A stretch of 64,000 nucleotides of DNA from NCBI RefSeq assembly GCF_019931215.1, contig NZ_JAIOUB010000001.1, positions 1,305,418 to 1,369,417 of the forward strand, in the 5' to 3' direction. The translations under genes were made by a program, and so were the position numbers. Under the pieces are notes generated by a model, which searched no databases, had not been told where the DNA came from, and worked only from the letters and a program-made list of their open reading frames with translations. The DNA is from Alcanivorax limicola (GTDB lineage: Bacteria; Pseudomonadota; Gammaproteobacteria; Pseudomonadales; Alcanivoracaceae). Below are positions 46,085 to 59,434 of this stretch, piece by piece; positions within the stretch are counted from its first letter, which is position 1; every line of letters begins with the position of its first letter.

Positions 46085-47196
46085 GCATCACACTGGACAA
46101 CCTCAGCAAAACCTTCGGCAGCTACCAGGCGCTGGAAGATATTTCCCTGTCATTGACCGGCGGTGAGCTGGTCGGCCTGCTGGGGCCGTCCGGGTCTGGC
46201 AAGACAACGCTGCTGCGCATCATCGCCGGTCTGGAAAAGGCCGACACCGGTCGCGTGCTGTTTGACGGTAAAGACGTGACCAACATGCCGGTGCAGCAAC
46301 GCAAGGTCGGTTTCGTTTTTCAGCAGTATGCGCTGTTCCGCCATATGACGGTGTTCGACAACGTCGGTTTCGGGCTGCGCATGCTGCCACGCCACGAACG
46401 CCCCGACCGGGCGGCCCGCAAAGCACGCATCATGGAACTGCTGGAGCTGGTGCAACTGGAACAACTGGCCAAGCGCTATCCGGCGCAACTCTCCGGCGGC
46501 CAGCGTCAACGCGTGGCGCTGGCCCGGGCACTGGCGGTCAACCCGTCGGTGTTGCTGCTGGATGAACCCTTTGGTGCGCTGGACGCGAAAGTGCGCAAGG
46601 AACTGCGCCGCTGGCTGCGGCGGCTGCATGAGCAGATTCCGGTCACCAGCGTGTTCGTGACCCACGACCAGGAAGAGGCCATGGAAGTGTCTGATCAGGT
46701 GGTGGTGATGAGCCAGGGGCGCATCGAGCAGATCGGCGCGCCACGCCAGGTCTATGAAGAGCCCGCCAGCCGCTTCGTGTTCGATTTTCTCGGGCATATC
46801 AATGCCCTTGCCGGGCAGTGCAACCTGGCCTGCGCCGACAGTGGCGGTCGCCCGCGCTGGGAAAATGGCGTGGCCTGGCTCGCGCTCCCGGACAGTGGCT
46901 GCCCCAGCGGCGAGTTGACCTTCTATATGCGCCCCCATGAAGCGCAACTGGCCCACAGCCCGACGGACAAGGCCCATTTGCCGGTGGTCGTGGAGGAGCT
47001 GAGCGTGTTCGGCGCCACCGTCAAACTGGAGCTGGGCGCCGTCGGCTGGCACGCCCACGCCCTGGAGGTGGAGCTGCCACGGGACGACTTCCTGGCACTG
47101 GGCATCGAGCGCCGTCAGCAGCTTTTCCTGCGCCCTCTGCGGTTGCAATCGATCACGGCCAACGGCGCGCTGGGGCCGGTCATTGACCCCACTTGA
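46081..47196 (+). CDS. cysA: Sulfate/thiosulfate ABC transporter ATPase
   Basis: ATP-hydrolysing subunit of the sulfate importer. The 371-residue protein has Walker A GPSGSGKT (about 36-43), Q-loop [13 protein letters not shown], signature [16 protein letters not shown], Walker [13 protein letters not shown] and switch His in [15 protein letters not shown]-terminal (about 250-371) is the TOBE-like regulatory domain of CysA. A hairpin (GGCTGTC/GACAGCC, 47199-47215) follows immediately; 193 nt then separate it from ybeZ. Confidence 0.94.
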   Translation: MSITLDNLSKTFGSYQALEDISLSLTGGELVGLLGPSGSGKTTLLRIIAGLEKADTGRVLFDGKDVTNMPVQQRKVGFVFQQYALFRHMTVFDNVGFGLRMLPRHERPDRAARKARIMELLELVQLEQLAKRYPAQLSGGQRQRVALARALAVNPSVLLLDEPFGALDAKVRKELRRWLRRLHEQIPVTSVFVTHDQEEAMEVSDQVVVMSQGRIEQIGAPRQVYEEPASRFVFDFLGHINALAGQCNLACADSGGRPRWENGVAWLALPDSGCPSGELTFYMRPHEAQLAHSPTDKAHLPVVVEELSVFGATVKLELGAVGWHAHALEVELPRDDFLALGIERRQQLFLRPLRLQSITANGALGPVIDPT

Positions 47197-47389
47197 CCGG
47201 CTGTCCCTGACAGCCTGATCCGTCCTCTGGCCTCCTGGCAGGGTAAGCAGGCGCTCACACCAGCGCCCCTGCCATCCGCCATACTGTCAAACAAGCTGCG
47301 CTGCAGGCTTCCGGCGGGCACAGGTTGCGGGTATCCTGCCGGTATTATTATCGTCCATTTTCACAACCCATGGGGTCTGAGACACCGTC

Positions 47390-48427
47390 TTGAGTACTGA
47401 AGTCGCCTCGCGCAAGCTCAATCTTGAGCCCTACGATTCCCGTCGCCTGGCCAACCTGTGTGGCCGGCTGGACGAAAATATCCAGCATATTTCCCGACGT
47501 CTCGGCATCGACATCTTCAACCGTGGCAACGAGTTCACTTTTTCCGGTGACGCCTCGGCCGTGGACGCGGCATCGAACGTGATCAGCCTGCTCTATGATC
47601 AGGCTGGCGAAGGGCTGGATATCACCCCGGAAATGGTGCACCTGCAACTTCAGGGCACCGGCATCGCCGAAGACAATACCGTGGAGTTTCCGGCCGATGA
47701 CATGGTGGTTCGCACCAAGCGCACGCGCATTCGCCCGCGCGGCGACCATCAGCGTGATTATGTGCGCAGCATTCGTCGCCACGACATCAACTTCGGCATC
47801 GGCCCGGCGGGCACCGGCAAGACCTGGCTGGCCGTGGCCTGTGCCGTGGAATCGCTGGAGCGCGGCGAAGTGCAGCGCATCATGCTCGTGCGCCCGGCGG
47901 TGGAAGCCGGCGAAAAGCTGGGCTTTTTGCCCGGCGATCTGGCGGAGAAGATCGACCCCTACCTGCGCCCGCTTTACGACGCCCTCTACGAGATGCTCGG
48001 CTTCGAGCAGGTCGCCAAATACATGGAGCGCAGCGTCATCGAAGTGGCGCCGCTGGCCTACATGCGCGGGCGCACCCTGAACAACAGCTTCATCATTCTC
48101 GATGAAGGCCAGAACACCACCATGGAACAGATGAAGATGTTCCTCACCCGCATGGGCTTCGGGTCCAAGGCCGTTCTCACCGGTGACATGACCCAGGTGG
48201 ATCTGCCCCGCCACCAGCGCTCCGGCCTGGTGCATGCACTGGACGTGCTGGATGGCGAAAAAGACATTGGAGTGACCCGCTTCGACAGCCGCGACGTGGT
48301 GCGCCATCCGCTGGTGCAACGCATCGTGGAAGCCTACGAGCGCTATGAGCTCGACAACAATCCTGACGACCCGGCCGGGAAGCAGACCGGCAAACAGGTG
48401 CCCGGCAAACATGCCCCCGGAAAATAA
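47390..48427 (+). CDS. ybeZ: PhoH-like ATPase YbeZ
   Basis: A PhoH-family ATPase associated with YbeY in ribosome/rRNA maturation. The 345-residue protein contains [28 protein letters not shown] near the N-terminus, Walker A GPAGTGKT, and Walker B-type [26 protein letters not shown]. Its C-terminus is low-complexity ([16 protein letters not shown]). The start is TTG at 47390; an in-frame stop 9 nt earlier rules out any upstream start. The 3' end overlaps the ybeY start by 17 nt. A second, PIN-bearing PhoH protein is encoded at 33639-35132. Confidence 0.93.
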   Translation: MSTEVASRKLNLEPYDSRRLANLCGRLDENIQHISRRLGIDIFNRGNEFTFSGDASAVDAASNVISLLYDQAGEGLDITPEMVHLQLQGTGIAEDNTVEFPADDMVVRTKRTRIRPRGDHQRDYVRSIRRHDINFGIGPAGTGKTWLAVACAVESLERGEVQRIMLVRPAVEAGEKLGFLPGDLAEKIDPYLRPLYDALYEMLGFEQVAKYMERSVIEVAPLAYMRGRTLNNSFIILDEGQNTTMEQMKMFLTRMGFGSKAVLTGDMTQVDLPRHQRSGLVHALDVLDGEKDIGVTRFDSRDVVRHPLVQRIVEAYERYELDNNPDDPAGKQTGKQVPGKHAPGK

Positions 48428-48974
48428 GCCCGGCGGCACGGCGCAGCCGAGGGTGGCAGTACAGCATGGTACGGACGCGGCCAGCGTGCCGCAGGATGAT
48501 CTGCTGGTACAGTGGGCCCTGGCTGCCGCTGCCGCGGCCGGCGGCGCACTTCCCCGGCAAACATGGGGAGAAATCACCCTGCGCGTGGTCGACGATGCCG
48601 AAAGCCAGGCGCTGAATCTGGCCTACCGGGGCAAAGACGCGCCCACCAATGTATTGTCCTTCCCGTTCGAGATGCCGGAAGGACTGGACGTCCCTGACGA
48701 CGCACTGATACTCGGAGACATCGCCATCTGTGCCGAGGTGGTCGCCGATGAGGCACGCACCCAGCACAAGACACTGGCGGCACACTGGGCGCACATGGTC
48801 GTGCACGGCGTATTGCATCTGCTGGGCTTCGATCATATTGATGCCGCGGATGCCGCCGACATGGAAGCACTGGAAACCGACATTCTCGCGACGCTGGGCT
48901 TTGCCGATCCGTATGTGACGGATCTGATGGCAAGCCCGGCCGCACCTTCACCCCCCGCAATGGATAGGGAGTAG
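48411..48974 (+). CDS. ybeY: Endoribonuclease YbeY
   Basis: Zinc-dependent RNase for 16S rRNA 3' maturation and ribosome quality control. The zinc motif [11 protein letters not shown] (HxxxHxxxxxH) is complete, and the [19 protein letters not shown] segment is the family hallmark. The C-terminus has a proline-rich tail ([13 protein letters not shown]). The start is uncertain: ATG 48411 (187 aa) overlaps ybeZ and has AGGTG upstream; GTG 48453 is a shorter alternative matching homologues. corC follows two nt after the stop. Confidence 0.93.
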   Translation: MPPENKPGGTAQPRVAVQHGTDAASVPQDDLLVQWALAAAAAAGGALPRQTWGEITLRVVDDAESQALNLAYRGKDAPTNVLSFPFEMPEGLDVPDDALILGDIAICAEVVADEARTQHKTLAAHWAHMVVHGVLHLLGFDHIDAADAADMEALETDILATLGFADPYVTDLMASPAAPSPPAMDRE

Positions 48975-48976
48975 TC

Positions 48977-49846
48977 ATGCCGGAAGATCATTCCGACAAC
49001 CCGGGCCGAAGTTGGCTCGACCGGATCACGCAATTCTTTTCCGGCGAGCCCCGTACTCGTGAAGACCTGACAGAGATGATGCGCGACCTTCGTGATCGCG
49101 ACATCATTGATGTCGATACCCTGGGCATCATCGAAGGCGCACTGCAAGTCGCCGACATGCAGGTGCGGGAAATCATGATTCCCCGAACACAGATGATCTC
49201 GATCCGCGCCACTGCCGACCCCAGGGATTTCCTGCCGGTCATCATCGAGTGTGCGCACTCCCGTTTCCCGGTACTGGGCGACGACCCGGACGAAGTGATC
49301 GGCGTGCTGCTGGCCAAGGACCTGTTGCCGCTGGCACTGGACCCGACGCGCATGGAGCGCTTCAGCATCAAGGACCATGTCCGCCAGGCGTTCATCATTC
49401 CCGAATCCAAACGGCTGGACTCCCTGTTGCGGGATTTTCGTATCAACCGCAATCACATGGCCATCGTCGTCAACGAGTATGGCGGCATTGCCGGGCTGGT
49501 GACGATTGAGGACGTGCTGGAGCAGATTGTCGGCGAGATCGAAGACGAAACCGATGTCGAGGACGACGATTACCTGATCAAGGGAATTAACAAGGATGAG
49601 TACACGGTCAAGGCGCTGATCCCCATTGAGGACTTTAATGAGCACTTCGACTCGGAACTCAATGACGAAGAATTTGACACTATCGGCGGTCTGGTGATGC
49701 AACAATTTGGCAGACTGCCGGAACGAAACGAGTTTGTGGAGCTGGGGGGCTTCCGATTTACGGTGCTGAACTCGGATGGGCGCACCATCCGCCTGTTGCG
49801 GGTCACACCGCTACAGGATGCACCCGTGATGGCCGACGACGGCTGA
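48977..49846 (+). CDS. corC: CorC/YbeX transporter-associated CBS protein
   Basis: A 289-residue cytosolic protein with two CBS domains (about 70-190; REIMIPRTQMISI, VIGVLLAKDLL, VNEYGGIAGLVTIEDVLEQIVGEI) and the C-terminal CorC_HlyC domain (about 205-285; EFDTIGGLVMQQFGRLPERNEFVELGGFRF). The family is linked to Mg/Co efflux and to ribosome biology together with YbeZ/YbeY. ATG 48977, two nt after ybeY. The corC-lnt adjacency typical of relatives is interrupted by the next two genes. Confidence 0.95.
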   Translation: MPEDHSDNPGRSWLDRITQFFSGEPRTREDLTEMMRDLRDRDIIDVDTLGIIEGALQVADMQVREIMIPRTQMISIRATADPRDFLPVIIECAHSRFPVLGDDPDEVIGVLLAKDLLPLALDPTRMERFSIKDHVRQAFIIPESKRLDSLLRDFRINRNHMAIVVNEYGGIAGLVTIEDVLEQIVGEIEDETDVEDDDYLIKGINKDEYTVKALIPIEDFNEHFDSELNDEEFDTIGGLVMQQFGRLPERNEFVELGGFRFTVLNSDGRTIRLLRVTPLQDAPVMADDG

Positions 49847-49953
49847 CACGCCATACCGCCCTGCCCCACATACTCGAAAAAAAGGCGGGACCACCCGCCT
49901 GTCGGGGCGGCTCCCCACGTTAGCGGGAGCCTGATGCGCTGTGGGGACCCATC

Positions 49954-51468
49954 ATGATTCCGTTACCAGAAAACACTGCACCTGACGAACCCGTCACCGA
50001 GACCACTGCCGGTCTGCCCGGCCCGGGCTCCCTGCCGTGGGTGTGTCTGGGCTATCTGCTGATCACGCTGGTCATATTACTCGGCTGGCAACGCGGACAG
50101 GAGACCCTGGAAAACGGCCTGCATGAAGCGTATGTCGAAAGCGGCCTGCTGGACATGGAACTGCCCGCCTATGCCTCCTGGTTGCGGCTGCAGGGCAATA
50201 TCCAGACCGCCTGGGCACTGGAACAGGCGCGGGACGCCGGGGAGACACGCCCCGTGTTCCGCCTGATGGCCTTCGACCGGCAATTCGATGCCGCTCAGCG
50301 AACCGAAGCGGACCGGTACTGGAGCGCGGAGCAGGTTCAACGCTGGCGCGGCCTCAAGGATGCCTTTCTCGCTGGCGCGGACGATCTGCCCTGGGTCGCC
50401 GCGGGCATGAACGCGACACAGCCGGCACCGGGCAGCTTCCTGTCCTTGCACGGGTTGAGCACGGGCATGATGGGCTGGCTGGTGGGCGCACTGGCGCTGG
50501 TCTGGCTGGGCTGGGCGCTGGAAGGCGTGCTGGGGTGGCGTCGCATGCTGGTGCTCTGGCCATTGGCGGCACTGCTTGCCACCGTGGTGACAGCGCTGGT
50601 GCTGCGTAGCGGTCAGGCGACCCTGCACAACAGCCAGTATGTCTACGGCGGCCACATCATGGTGTCTGCCGCTGTGGGCATGTATCTCGGCCTGTTCAGG
50701 CTGCAGCGATTACGGGTACTGCTGCCCGGACGCCCCCTTGCCAACATGCCCGCCTGGCCGGCATGGGCCTTTCTGCCGGTCTGGTTGCCAGTCCCCTGGG
50801 CCGCGGTCGCGGCAGGCCAACACTGGATCGGGGCGCTGGCCGGCTTGCTCGCTGGCGCTGCCATGGTGCAGCTCACTCGCGTGCCCGAGGTGCCGGATAT
50901 GCGTGACCAGGAGGAGAGCCGACCGGACGCCCTGGCCGAACAGCTGGCACAAGCCTGGGCCGCGCAAGGCACCATGGCCTTCACGGATGCCCGGCGCGGA
51001 TTCGAGGCCATTGTGGCGGCGGCGCCGGACAATTTTCAGGCGCATTGTGGTCTTTACCAGAATCTCAAGCTGCAACCGCAGCAACCCGCCTTCGCCGAAG
51101 AGGCCGCACAACTGCTCAGCCTGTCACTGCCAACGCCGGGCGAACGCCGCCAGCAACATCAGATATGGCGAGAAGCCTCGAGCCTGCTGGGGGCGGCGCT
51201 GGTATTGCCGGCAGCCACGCAATGGCAACTGATCCGCCATTTCGCGTCTATCGATGCCCTCAGCGACGCGGAAGCACTGCTCGCGCGGCAGGAAGCCGAG
51301 GACGCTTCGGCAGCGTCTGCGGACGGCCCTGAGGCCATCCATGACATCCAGGCAGCCCTGCGGGCGTTGGCTGAAGGTTTCACCCGGCGCGGCAACACCA
51401 GCAAGGCACGGCACTATTTGTCCCGGGCGGATATCCGGGGCGCTACCGAGCCGCTCCCCGCGGCCTAG
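49954..51468 (+). CDS. Rhomboid-like membrane protein with C-terminal soluble region
   Basis: A 504-residue protein. After a helix at about 29-44 and a soluble loop (about 50-160) comes a multi-helix core (about 163-310) resembling rhomboids: [49 protein letters not shown], a Ser-containing helix GGHIMVSAAVGMYLGLF, and GQHWIGALAGLLAGAAM, in which H290 plus G-x3-G fits the catalytic-His helix. The usual GxSG is replaced by VSAA (S238), so catalysis is doubtful. Residues 311-504 form a helical, TPR-like cytosolic region. Family membership is tentative. Start ATG 49954. Convergent, with a 4-nt overlap, with the next gene. Confidence 0.6.
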   Translation: MIPLPENTAPDEPVTETTAGLPGPGSLPWVCLGYLLITLVILLGWQRGQETLENGLHEAYVESGLLDMELPAYASWLRLQGNIQTAWALEQARDAGETRPVFRLMAFDRQFDAAQRTEADRYWSAEQVQRWRGLKDAFLAGADDLPWVAAGMNATQPAPGSFLSLHGLSTGMMGWLVGALALVWLGWALEGVLGWRRMLVLWPLAALLATVVTALVLRSGQATLHNSQYVYGGHIMVSAAVGMYLGLFRLQRLRVLLPGRPLANMPAWPAWAFLPVWLPVPWAAVAAGQHWIGALAGLLAGAAMVQLTRVPEVPDMRDQEESRPDALAEQLAQAWAAQGTMAFTDARRGFEAIVAAAPDNFQAHCGLYQNLKLQPQQPAFAEEAAQLLSLSLPTPGERRQQHQIWREASSLLGAALVLPAATQWQLIRHFASIDALSDAEALLARQEAEDASAASADGPEAIHDIQAALRALAEGFTRRGNTSKARHYLSRADIRGATEPLPAA

Positions 51469-52871
51469 AGACCCACCTCAGCGCGACAGGCGCGGGTCTG
51501 TTCGCGGTGGCGCGGTTCGCGAAAACGGTTCTCGAGGAACCGCAGGAAGGGTTCTGCCTTGGCCGGCAAGGTCAGATCCAACGCCAGAATGCGCACCAGC
51601 AGCAGGTAGGCATCCGCCAGGCCGTGCCACTCCGGCGCCCGCTTGTGCAGGTCCTGCAACATCCACAAGGCGGTCTTGGGCTGGCCCGCTTCGCGCAGGG
51701 CCTGCGCCAGCGAAGCACATAGCGCGGGATCCGCAGGGCGATAATCTTCCTGAATAGCCTGCAACTGGCGCACCACATCGGGCAGGCGGTAACCCTGCCC
51801 TGCCTTGATGATTGCCGCCAGCCAGTCCGGCGCCTGCGCCAGCACCTCCTGCTCCCGCCCCAGGGCCTGCAGCAATCGCATGTAATCATCATTCAGCGGT
51901 AACGACTCGGGCTGCTTGTCCAGCCGGGTGCGCAGCACACTGAGCACCTTGTCGTAACGTCCTTCGTAAAGCAGCACTTCCTGGCGCCGCACATCCTCGG
52001 GACGCCGGGCGCGCATGCGGCGCTCGCGGGCCTGACGCTGCCGGGTGGGCAAATCCAGCACATCCTGATACTGACACGCGAGAAAGCCGAGCAAGGCCAC
52101 CAGTGTCAGCCAACCTGCGCCAGCGATCACCGTCACTGCCGGTCCGGCCAGCCACGCCGGCAGCATGTCCGCCAGCACCCAGGCCAGCGCCAGCGCGGCC
52201 GCCGCCCCGGCGATAATCACCAGCATTGCCAGCAAGCCCGCGCCGCCAAGCAACAGGATCGGCCGCAGAATACCGCGCAGCGCTGCCGACAAGCGCCCCT
52301 CACGCAACAGCTCCATCAGCAGTGGCGCACTCAACACCAGCATCACAGCCAGCGCCGCCTGGGCAGGCCAGAAACCGACTACCGGCCCGGCCAGCTGGGC
52401 CAGTGCCAGCGGCACCGCCAACAGGGGCAACGCCAGCGCGGCATGTTGCAGTGAAATGCCCAGCGTCGCTGTTTCGCGCAATTCGGATAGCGGCAGCGAT
52501 TGCAGCCGGCCATTGGCGATCGCCGCCATCATCAACGCGCCGTAATGAATGGGCACCAGAGCGGGCAGCGCCATAAGCGGCCACAGCATCACATTGCCCG
52601 CCAGCAAGGCGGCCGGCAAGGCGACCAGCACCAGCACCAGCAACAGCAGCGCCTGCGGATGCGTCGCCTGGCGCAGACACCAGGGCAACATCTGCCAGAA
52701 GGGTGTGGCCGCCAGCGGTGACAACAGCGGCTCCACCGGCTTGTTGGACAGCAGACTACGGGTACCGGCATGCTGATCGCCGCCGACACAATCATCACAA
52801 AGATGGATGCCGTCCAATGGCGAATACCAGTGCGCACGCGTGCCCGGATGGTACTTGCAAACCTGTTTCAT
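51465..52871 (-). CDS. Membrane protein with zinc-ribbon-like N-terminus and TPR-like tail
   Basis: A 468-residue protein of unrecognised family. The N-terminus CKYHPGTRAHWYSPLDGIHLCDDC carries a C-x2-H ... C-x2-C pattern like a B-box/zinc ribbon. Six to eight hydrophobic helices follow (about 65-265), then a basic segment (RQRQARERRMRARR) and a soluble helical C-terminus with TPR-like repeats (LREAGQPKTALWMLQDLHKRAPEWHGLADAYLLLVRIL). ATG 52871 is preferred over 52895 because it starts at the cysteine motif. Paired tail-to-tail with the rhomboid-like gene. Confidence 0.6.
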   Translation of the reverse strand: MKQVCKYHPGTRAHWYSPLDGIHLCDDCVGGDQHAGTRSLLSNKPVEPLLSPLAATPFWQMLPWCLRQATHPQALLLLVLVLVALPAALLAGNVMLWPLMALPALVPIHYGALMMAAIANGRLQSLPLSELRETATLGISLQHAALALPLLAVPLALAQLAGPVVGFWPAQAALAVMLVLSAPLLMELLREGRLSAALRGILRPILLLGGAGLLAMLVIIAGAAAALALAWVLADMLPAWLAGPAVTVIAGAGWLTLVALLGFLACQYQDVLDLPTRQRQARERRMRARRPEDVRRQEVLLYEGRYDKVLSVLRTRLDKQPESLPLNDDYMRLLQALGREQEVLAQAPDWLAAIIKAGQGYRLPDVVRQLQAIQEDYRPADPALCASLAQALREAGQPKTALWMLQDLHKRAPEWHGLADAYLLLVRILALDLTLPAKAEPFLRFLENRFREPRHREQTRACRAEVGL

Positions 52872-52993
52872 TATGATCCCCCCAAACGCCAGCATTCCGG
52901 TCCGTGTGCCACATCGTCTTGCGCGATGGCTTTACGACACACGGCTACCAGGCTGCTCGCGCTTCATTCTCGACTGAATAGCGACCAGGCTCA

Positions 52994-54493
52994 ATGCTGA
53001 TGCGACTTTTTGCCCTGCTTGCCGGGCTTGTTTATCCCCTTGCCTTCTCACCATTCGGCCTGTGGCCGTTGATGCTGCTGAGTATTGCTGTGGCCTGGCG
53101 CACCTTGCAGGGTGCCAGCAGCCGCGAAGCGTCTCTGCGCGGCTGGCTCTACGGCGTCGGTCTGTTCGGCTACGGCGTCTCCTGGGTGCATGTGAGCATG
53201 CACGATTACGGCGACACCCCGATGTGGCTCGCCGTGCCGATGACCGGGCTGTTCGCCGCGTTTCTGGCCCTGTTCCCGGCGCTGCTGTTCGGCCTCTGTG
53301 CGCGCTTCGGCCGCGCCCCTGCCACCTTGCTGTTTGCCGGCCTGTGGCTGCTGCTGGATGCGCTGCGCGGCTGGCTGCTCACCGGTTTCCCGTGGCTGTA
53401 CGCGGGCTACGCCATGATCGACACGCCGTTGCGCGGACTGGCCCCGCTGGGCGGCATCTGGCTGGTGACCCTGGCCACCGTGCTCACCGGTGTCGCCCTC
53501 GGTACCCTGTTGTTCTGGCAGCGCGAGGACCGCGGCTGGCGCCCGACCGGTCTGCGCGTCATGGCAGCCCCCGCGCTGCTGGCACTGGTTGCCTGGGGCG
53601 CGGGCACCGTGACCGAGCCAGGCCGTTTTGTCACCGAGGCTGCGGCGCCCGCCCGCGTCGCCCTGCCCCAGGGCAATATCCCCCAGGACCTGCGCTGGCA
53701 AATGACCATGCGCAATGCCACCCGGGATATCTATGCCGACCTTACCGCCACGATACCCGCCGACCACCTGGTGATCTGGCCCGAGTCCGCATTGACGGAA
53801 TTTTATGACACGGCAGAGGATTTCCTGACCACACAAGGAACGCAGCTGGCACAGCGTGGCGGCGCATTGATTACCGGGATTCCCCGTCGCGAACCGACAC
53901 CGCTGCGCCTTGAGTATTTCAACAGCATTGCCGTGGTGGGCGGCGGCGAGGGGGTCTATCACAAGCAGAAGCTGGTGCCCTTCGGCGAATATGTACCGCT
54001 GCAATCGCTGCTGCGCGGGCTGATTCCGTTCTTTGATCTGCCCATGTCGAGCTTTACCCGCGGCCATCCGGACCAGCCCAACCTGCTGGCCATGGGCCAG
54101 GCCGTGTCGCCCTTCATCTGCTACGAAATTCTCTACCCGGAGCTGGTGGCGCGGCGGGCGCACAACAGCAATGTGCTGATCACCGTCAGCAATGATGCCT
54201 GGTTCGGGACCTCCGCCGGGCCACACCAGCATTTCCAGATGGCCCGGCTACGCGCGGTGGAAACCGGCCGCTGGCTGCTGCGCGGCACCAACAATGGCAT
54301 TACCGCAATTGTCGATCCTGACGGCCAGGTAACGGCGCAACTGCCGCAGTTCGAGCGGGGGGTGTTGCTGGGGGAATATGTGCCCATGACCGGGACGACG
54401 CCCTATATGCGCCTGGGCGGCTGGCCGGTGTGGTTGCTGGGCGCGCTGCTGTGCCTGAGTGGTCGGCGACGAAAGCCGCTGCCCGAGGTTTAG
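52994..54493 (+). CDS. lnt: Apolipoprotein N-acyltransferase
   Basis: Adds the third acyl chain to the N-terminal cysteine of bacterial lipoproteins in the inner membrane. The 499-residue protein has an N-terminal six-helix region and a nitrilase-like catalytic domain; catalytic triad positions are visible as IWPESALTEF (Glu), HKQKLVPFGEYVP (Lys) and FICYEILYPE (Cys). ATG 52994 (MLMRLFALLAG). The stop overlaps the convergent ydcF-type gene by 3-4 nt. Confidence 0.95.
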   Translation: MLMRLFALLAGLVYPLAFSPFGLWPLMLLSIAVAWRTLQGASSREASLRGWLYGVGLFGYGVSWVHVSMHDYGDTPMWLAVPMTGLFAAFLALFPALLFGLCARFGRAPATLLFAGLWLLLDALRGWLLTGFPWLYAGYAMIDTPLRGLAPLGGIWLVTLATVLTGVALGTLLFWQREDRGWRPTGLRVMAAPALLALVAWGAGTVTEPGRFVTEAAAPARVALPQGNIPQDLRWQMTMRNATRDIYADLTATIPADHLVIWPESALTEFYDTAEDFLTTQGTQLAQRGGALITGIPRREPTPLRLEYFNSIAVVGGGEGVYHKQKLVPFGEYVPLQSLLRGLIPFFDLPMSSFTRGHPDQPNLLAMGQAVSPFICYEILYPELVARRAHNSNVLITVSNDAWFGTSAGPHQHFQMARLRAVETGRWLLRGTNNGITAIVDPDGQVTAQLPQFERGVLLGEYVPMTGTTPYMRLGGWPVWLLGALLCLSGRRRKPLPEV

Positions 54494-55098
54494 CGCAGAT
54501 AACGGAGGTGGTACCAGATCAGCGCCACCCACTCGTAATAGATTTCCGGGATGACTGACAGTGCCCCCGCCGACGGCATCCATTCCGGTGAGGGCATGCG
54601 GGAGGCAGACAACGGGACGACTTCCAGCCCGTGATTCTGAAAACACAAGGTCGCCCGGCACAGGTGTGTACGGTCGGTGACCAGCACGATCCGCTGCACG
54701 CCGCGTTGCGCCAGTATCTGCGCGGATTTTTCCGCGTTCTCCCAGGTGTTGCGGCTTTCGGTTTCCAGCCAGGGGTCACTGTCCGGCCAGCGCGCCTTGA
54801 GCGCCTCGGCCATAACCACCGCCTCAGCCGGCACGCCTTCACCGCGCCGACCGCCACCGCTGATCAGCAATGGCAGCTGCATTTCGTCTGCCACGTGCAT
54901 GGCAACATCCACGCGACGCAGCCCTGCCGGTGAGACCTGATAGCGACCGCCGCGCTCCGTATGCCCGGCGCCGAGGGTCACCACCGCCTGAGGATTCCCC
55001 TCGAAACCGGCACGGGGCATGGGCGGCATGAAACGGCGTACCACGCCGGGCAGGGTCGCCAACACGAACAACAGCGCAAACAGGGTCATGCTGCCCAT
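54490..55098 (-). CDS. YdcF family (DUF218) protein
   Basis: A 202-residue protein with an N-terminal hydrophobic helix (MTLFALLFVLATLPGVV) and a DUF218 domain: AVVTLGAGHTERGGRYQVS, LLISGGGRRGEGVPAEAVVMAEAL, ETESRNTWENAEKSAQILA and LVTDRTHLCRATLCFQ. These proteins are linked to envelope biogenesis (ElyC/SanA/YdcF group) with an unknown reaction. The open frame continues far upstream through the leuS region but is an antisense artefact; ATG 55098 with GGGGG upstream is used. Convergent with lnt. Confidence 0.85.
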   Translation of the reverse strand: MGSMTLFALLFVLATLPGVVRRFMPPMPRAGFEGNPQAVVTLGAGHTERGGRYQVSPAGLRRVDVAMHVADEMQLPLLISGGGRRGEGVPAEAVVMAEALKARWPDSDPWLETESRNTWENAEKSAQILAQRGVQRIVLVTDRTHLCRATLCFQNHGLEVVPLSASRMPSPEWMPSAGALSVIPEIYYEWVALIWYHLRYLR

Positions 55099-55161
55099 GG
55101 CGCACCCCCTGGTCTGTCGGCCTGATGGGCTGCCTGAGTGGCGGCCTGACGGGCTGGATAG

Positions 55162-58324
<3,163 letters not shown>

Positions 58325-58325
<1 letters not shown>

Positions 58326-59326
58326 TGCAGTTGAAGCCGGAACAACTCAGCCGCCACCTGGGGCAGCAGTTGCTGCCCGCCTACCTGGTGGCCGGCGATG
58401 AGCCGTTCCAGCTGGGCGAATGCACCGACCTGATCCGACGCCATGCCCGGGAAAAAGGCTACGCCGAACGCCACCTGTTCAGTAGCGACACCGGCATCGA
58501 CTGGGACGGTGTCTACAGCGAAGCCCACAGCATGAGCCTGTTCGGTGGCCAGCGGCTGATCGAGATCCGGCTGGGCACCAAGCGCCCGGACAAGGCCGCC
58601 AGCGAAACGCTGGTGCAGCTGTGCAAGGAACCGGCCCCGGATACCCTGCTGTTGATCAGCGCCTCCAAACTGGATCGGCGCAAGGACATGAACAGCGCCT
58701 GGGTCAAGGCCATCAGCGGCATCGGCGCACTGACCGAAATCTGGCCGGTACAACCGGGCCGCTTGCCACAATGGATCGAAGGCAGACTGCGCCAGGCCGG
58801 GCTCAGCGCCACGCCGGATGCCGTTGCCCTGATGTGCGAGCGCAGCGAGGGCAATCTGCTGGCCTGTGCCCAGGAAATCGACAAACTGGCGCTGCTGTTT
58901 CCCGGCGGCGCCATCGAGCCCGCCCAGATACAACAGGCCATGGGCAACAGCAGCCGCTTCAGCCCGTTTGATCTGGGGGACGCCATCAGCGCCAGCGATC
59001 TGCCGCGCGCCTTGCGCATTATCGACACCCTGCGCAGCGAAGGCGTGGAAATACCGGTGGTGCTCTGGGGCGTCGCCCGGGATGTGCGCGCCATGGCCGC
59101 CATGGCGGCCGGTCAGGCCCCCGGCGGCATGCCACCCCAGCGGCTGCGCCAGCTGGAAGGCCTGGCCCGCAAGCTAGGCCAGGACTCGCTGCAGCAGGCG
59201 CTCATTCTGGCCGCCCGCGTCGACCAGACATTGAAAGGCATGCAGGGCGGCGACCCCTGGCAGCATCTCACTACGCTGGTCATGCGCCTGTGTGGCAAAC
59301 CATTGCCGCCGCTGTACGAACGCTGA
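58325..59326 (+). CDS. holA: DNA polymerase III delta subunit
   Basis: Clamp-loader subunit that opens the beta clamp. The 333-residue protein shows family features: QQLLPAYLVAGDEPFQLGECTDLIRRHAREKGY at the N-terminus and MCERSEGNLLACAQEIDKLALLFPGG in the middle. One-base overlap with lptE couples translation. Confidence 0.93.
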
Positions 59327-59434
59327 CACAGGGCCACACATCGCCGGATTCTGTTTTGTCCTCAAAGGCCGTGCAACCGGCCCGGCCATGCTGCTAACCT
59401 CAACGCTTCGTCTGCATCAGCCGTGATCTCTGCC

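Noticed and set aside
46150..47148. A minus-strand frame antisense to cysA
   Set aside because: Composition and position show it is a shadow of the ATPase gene.
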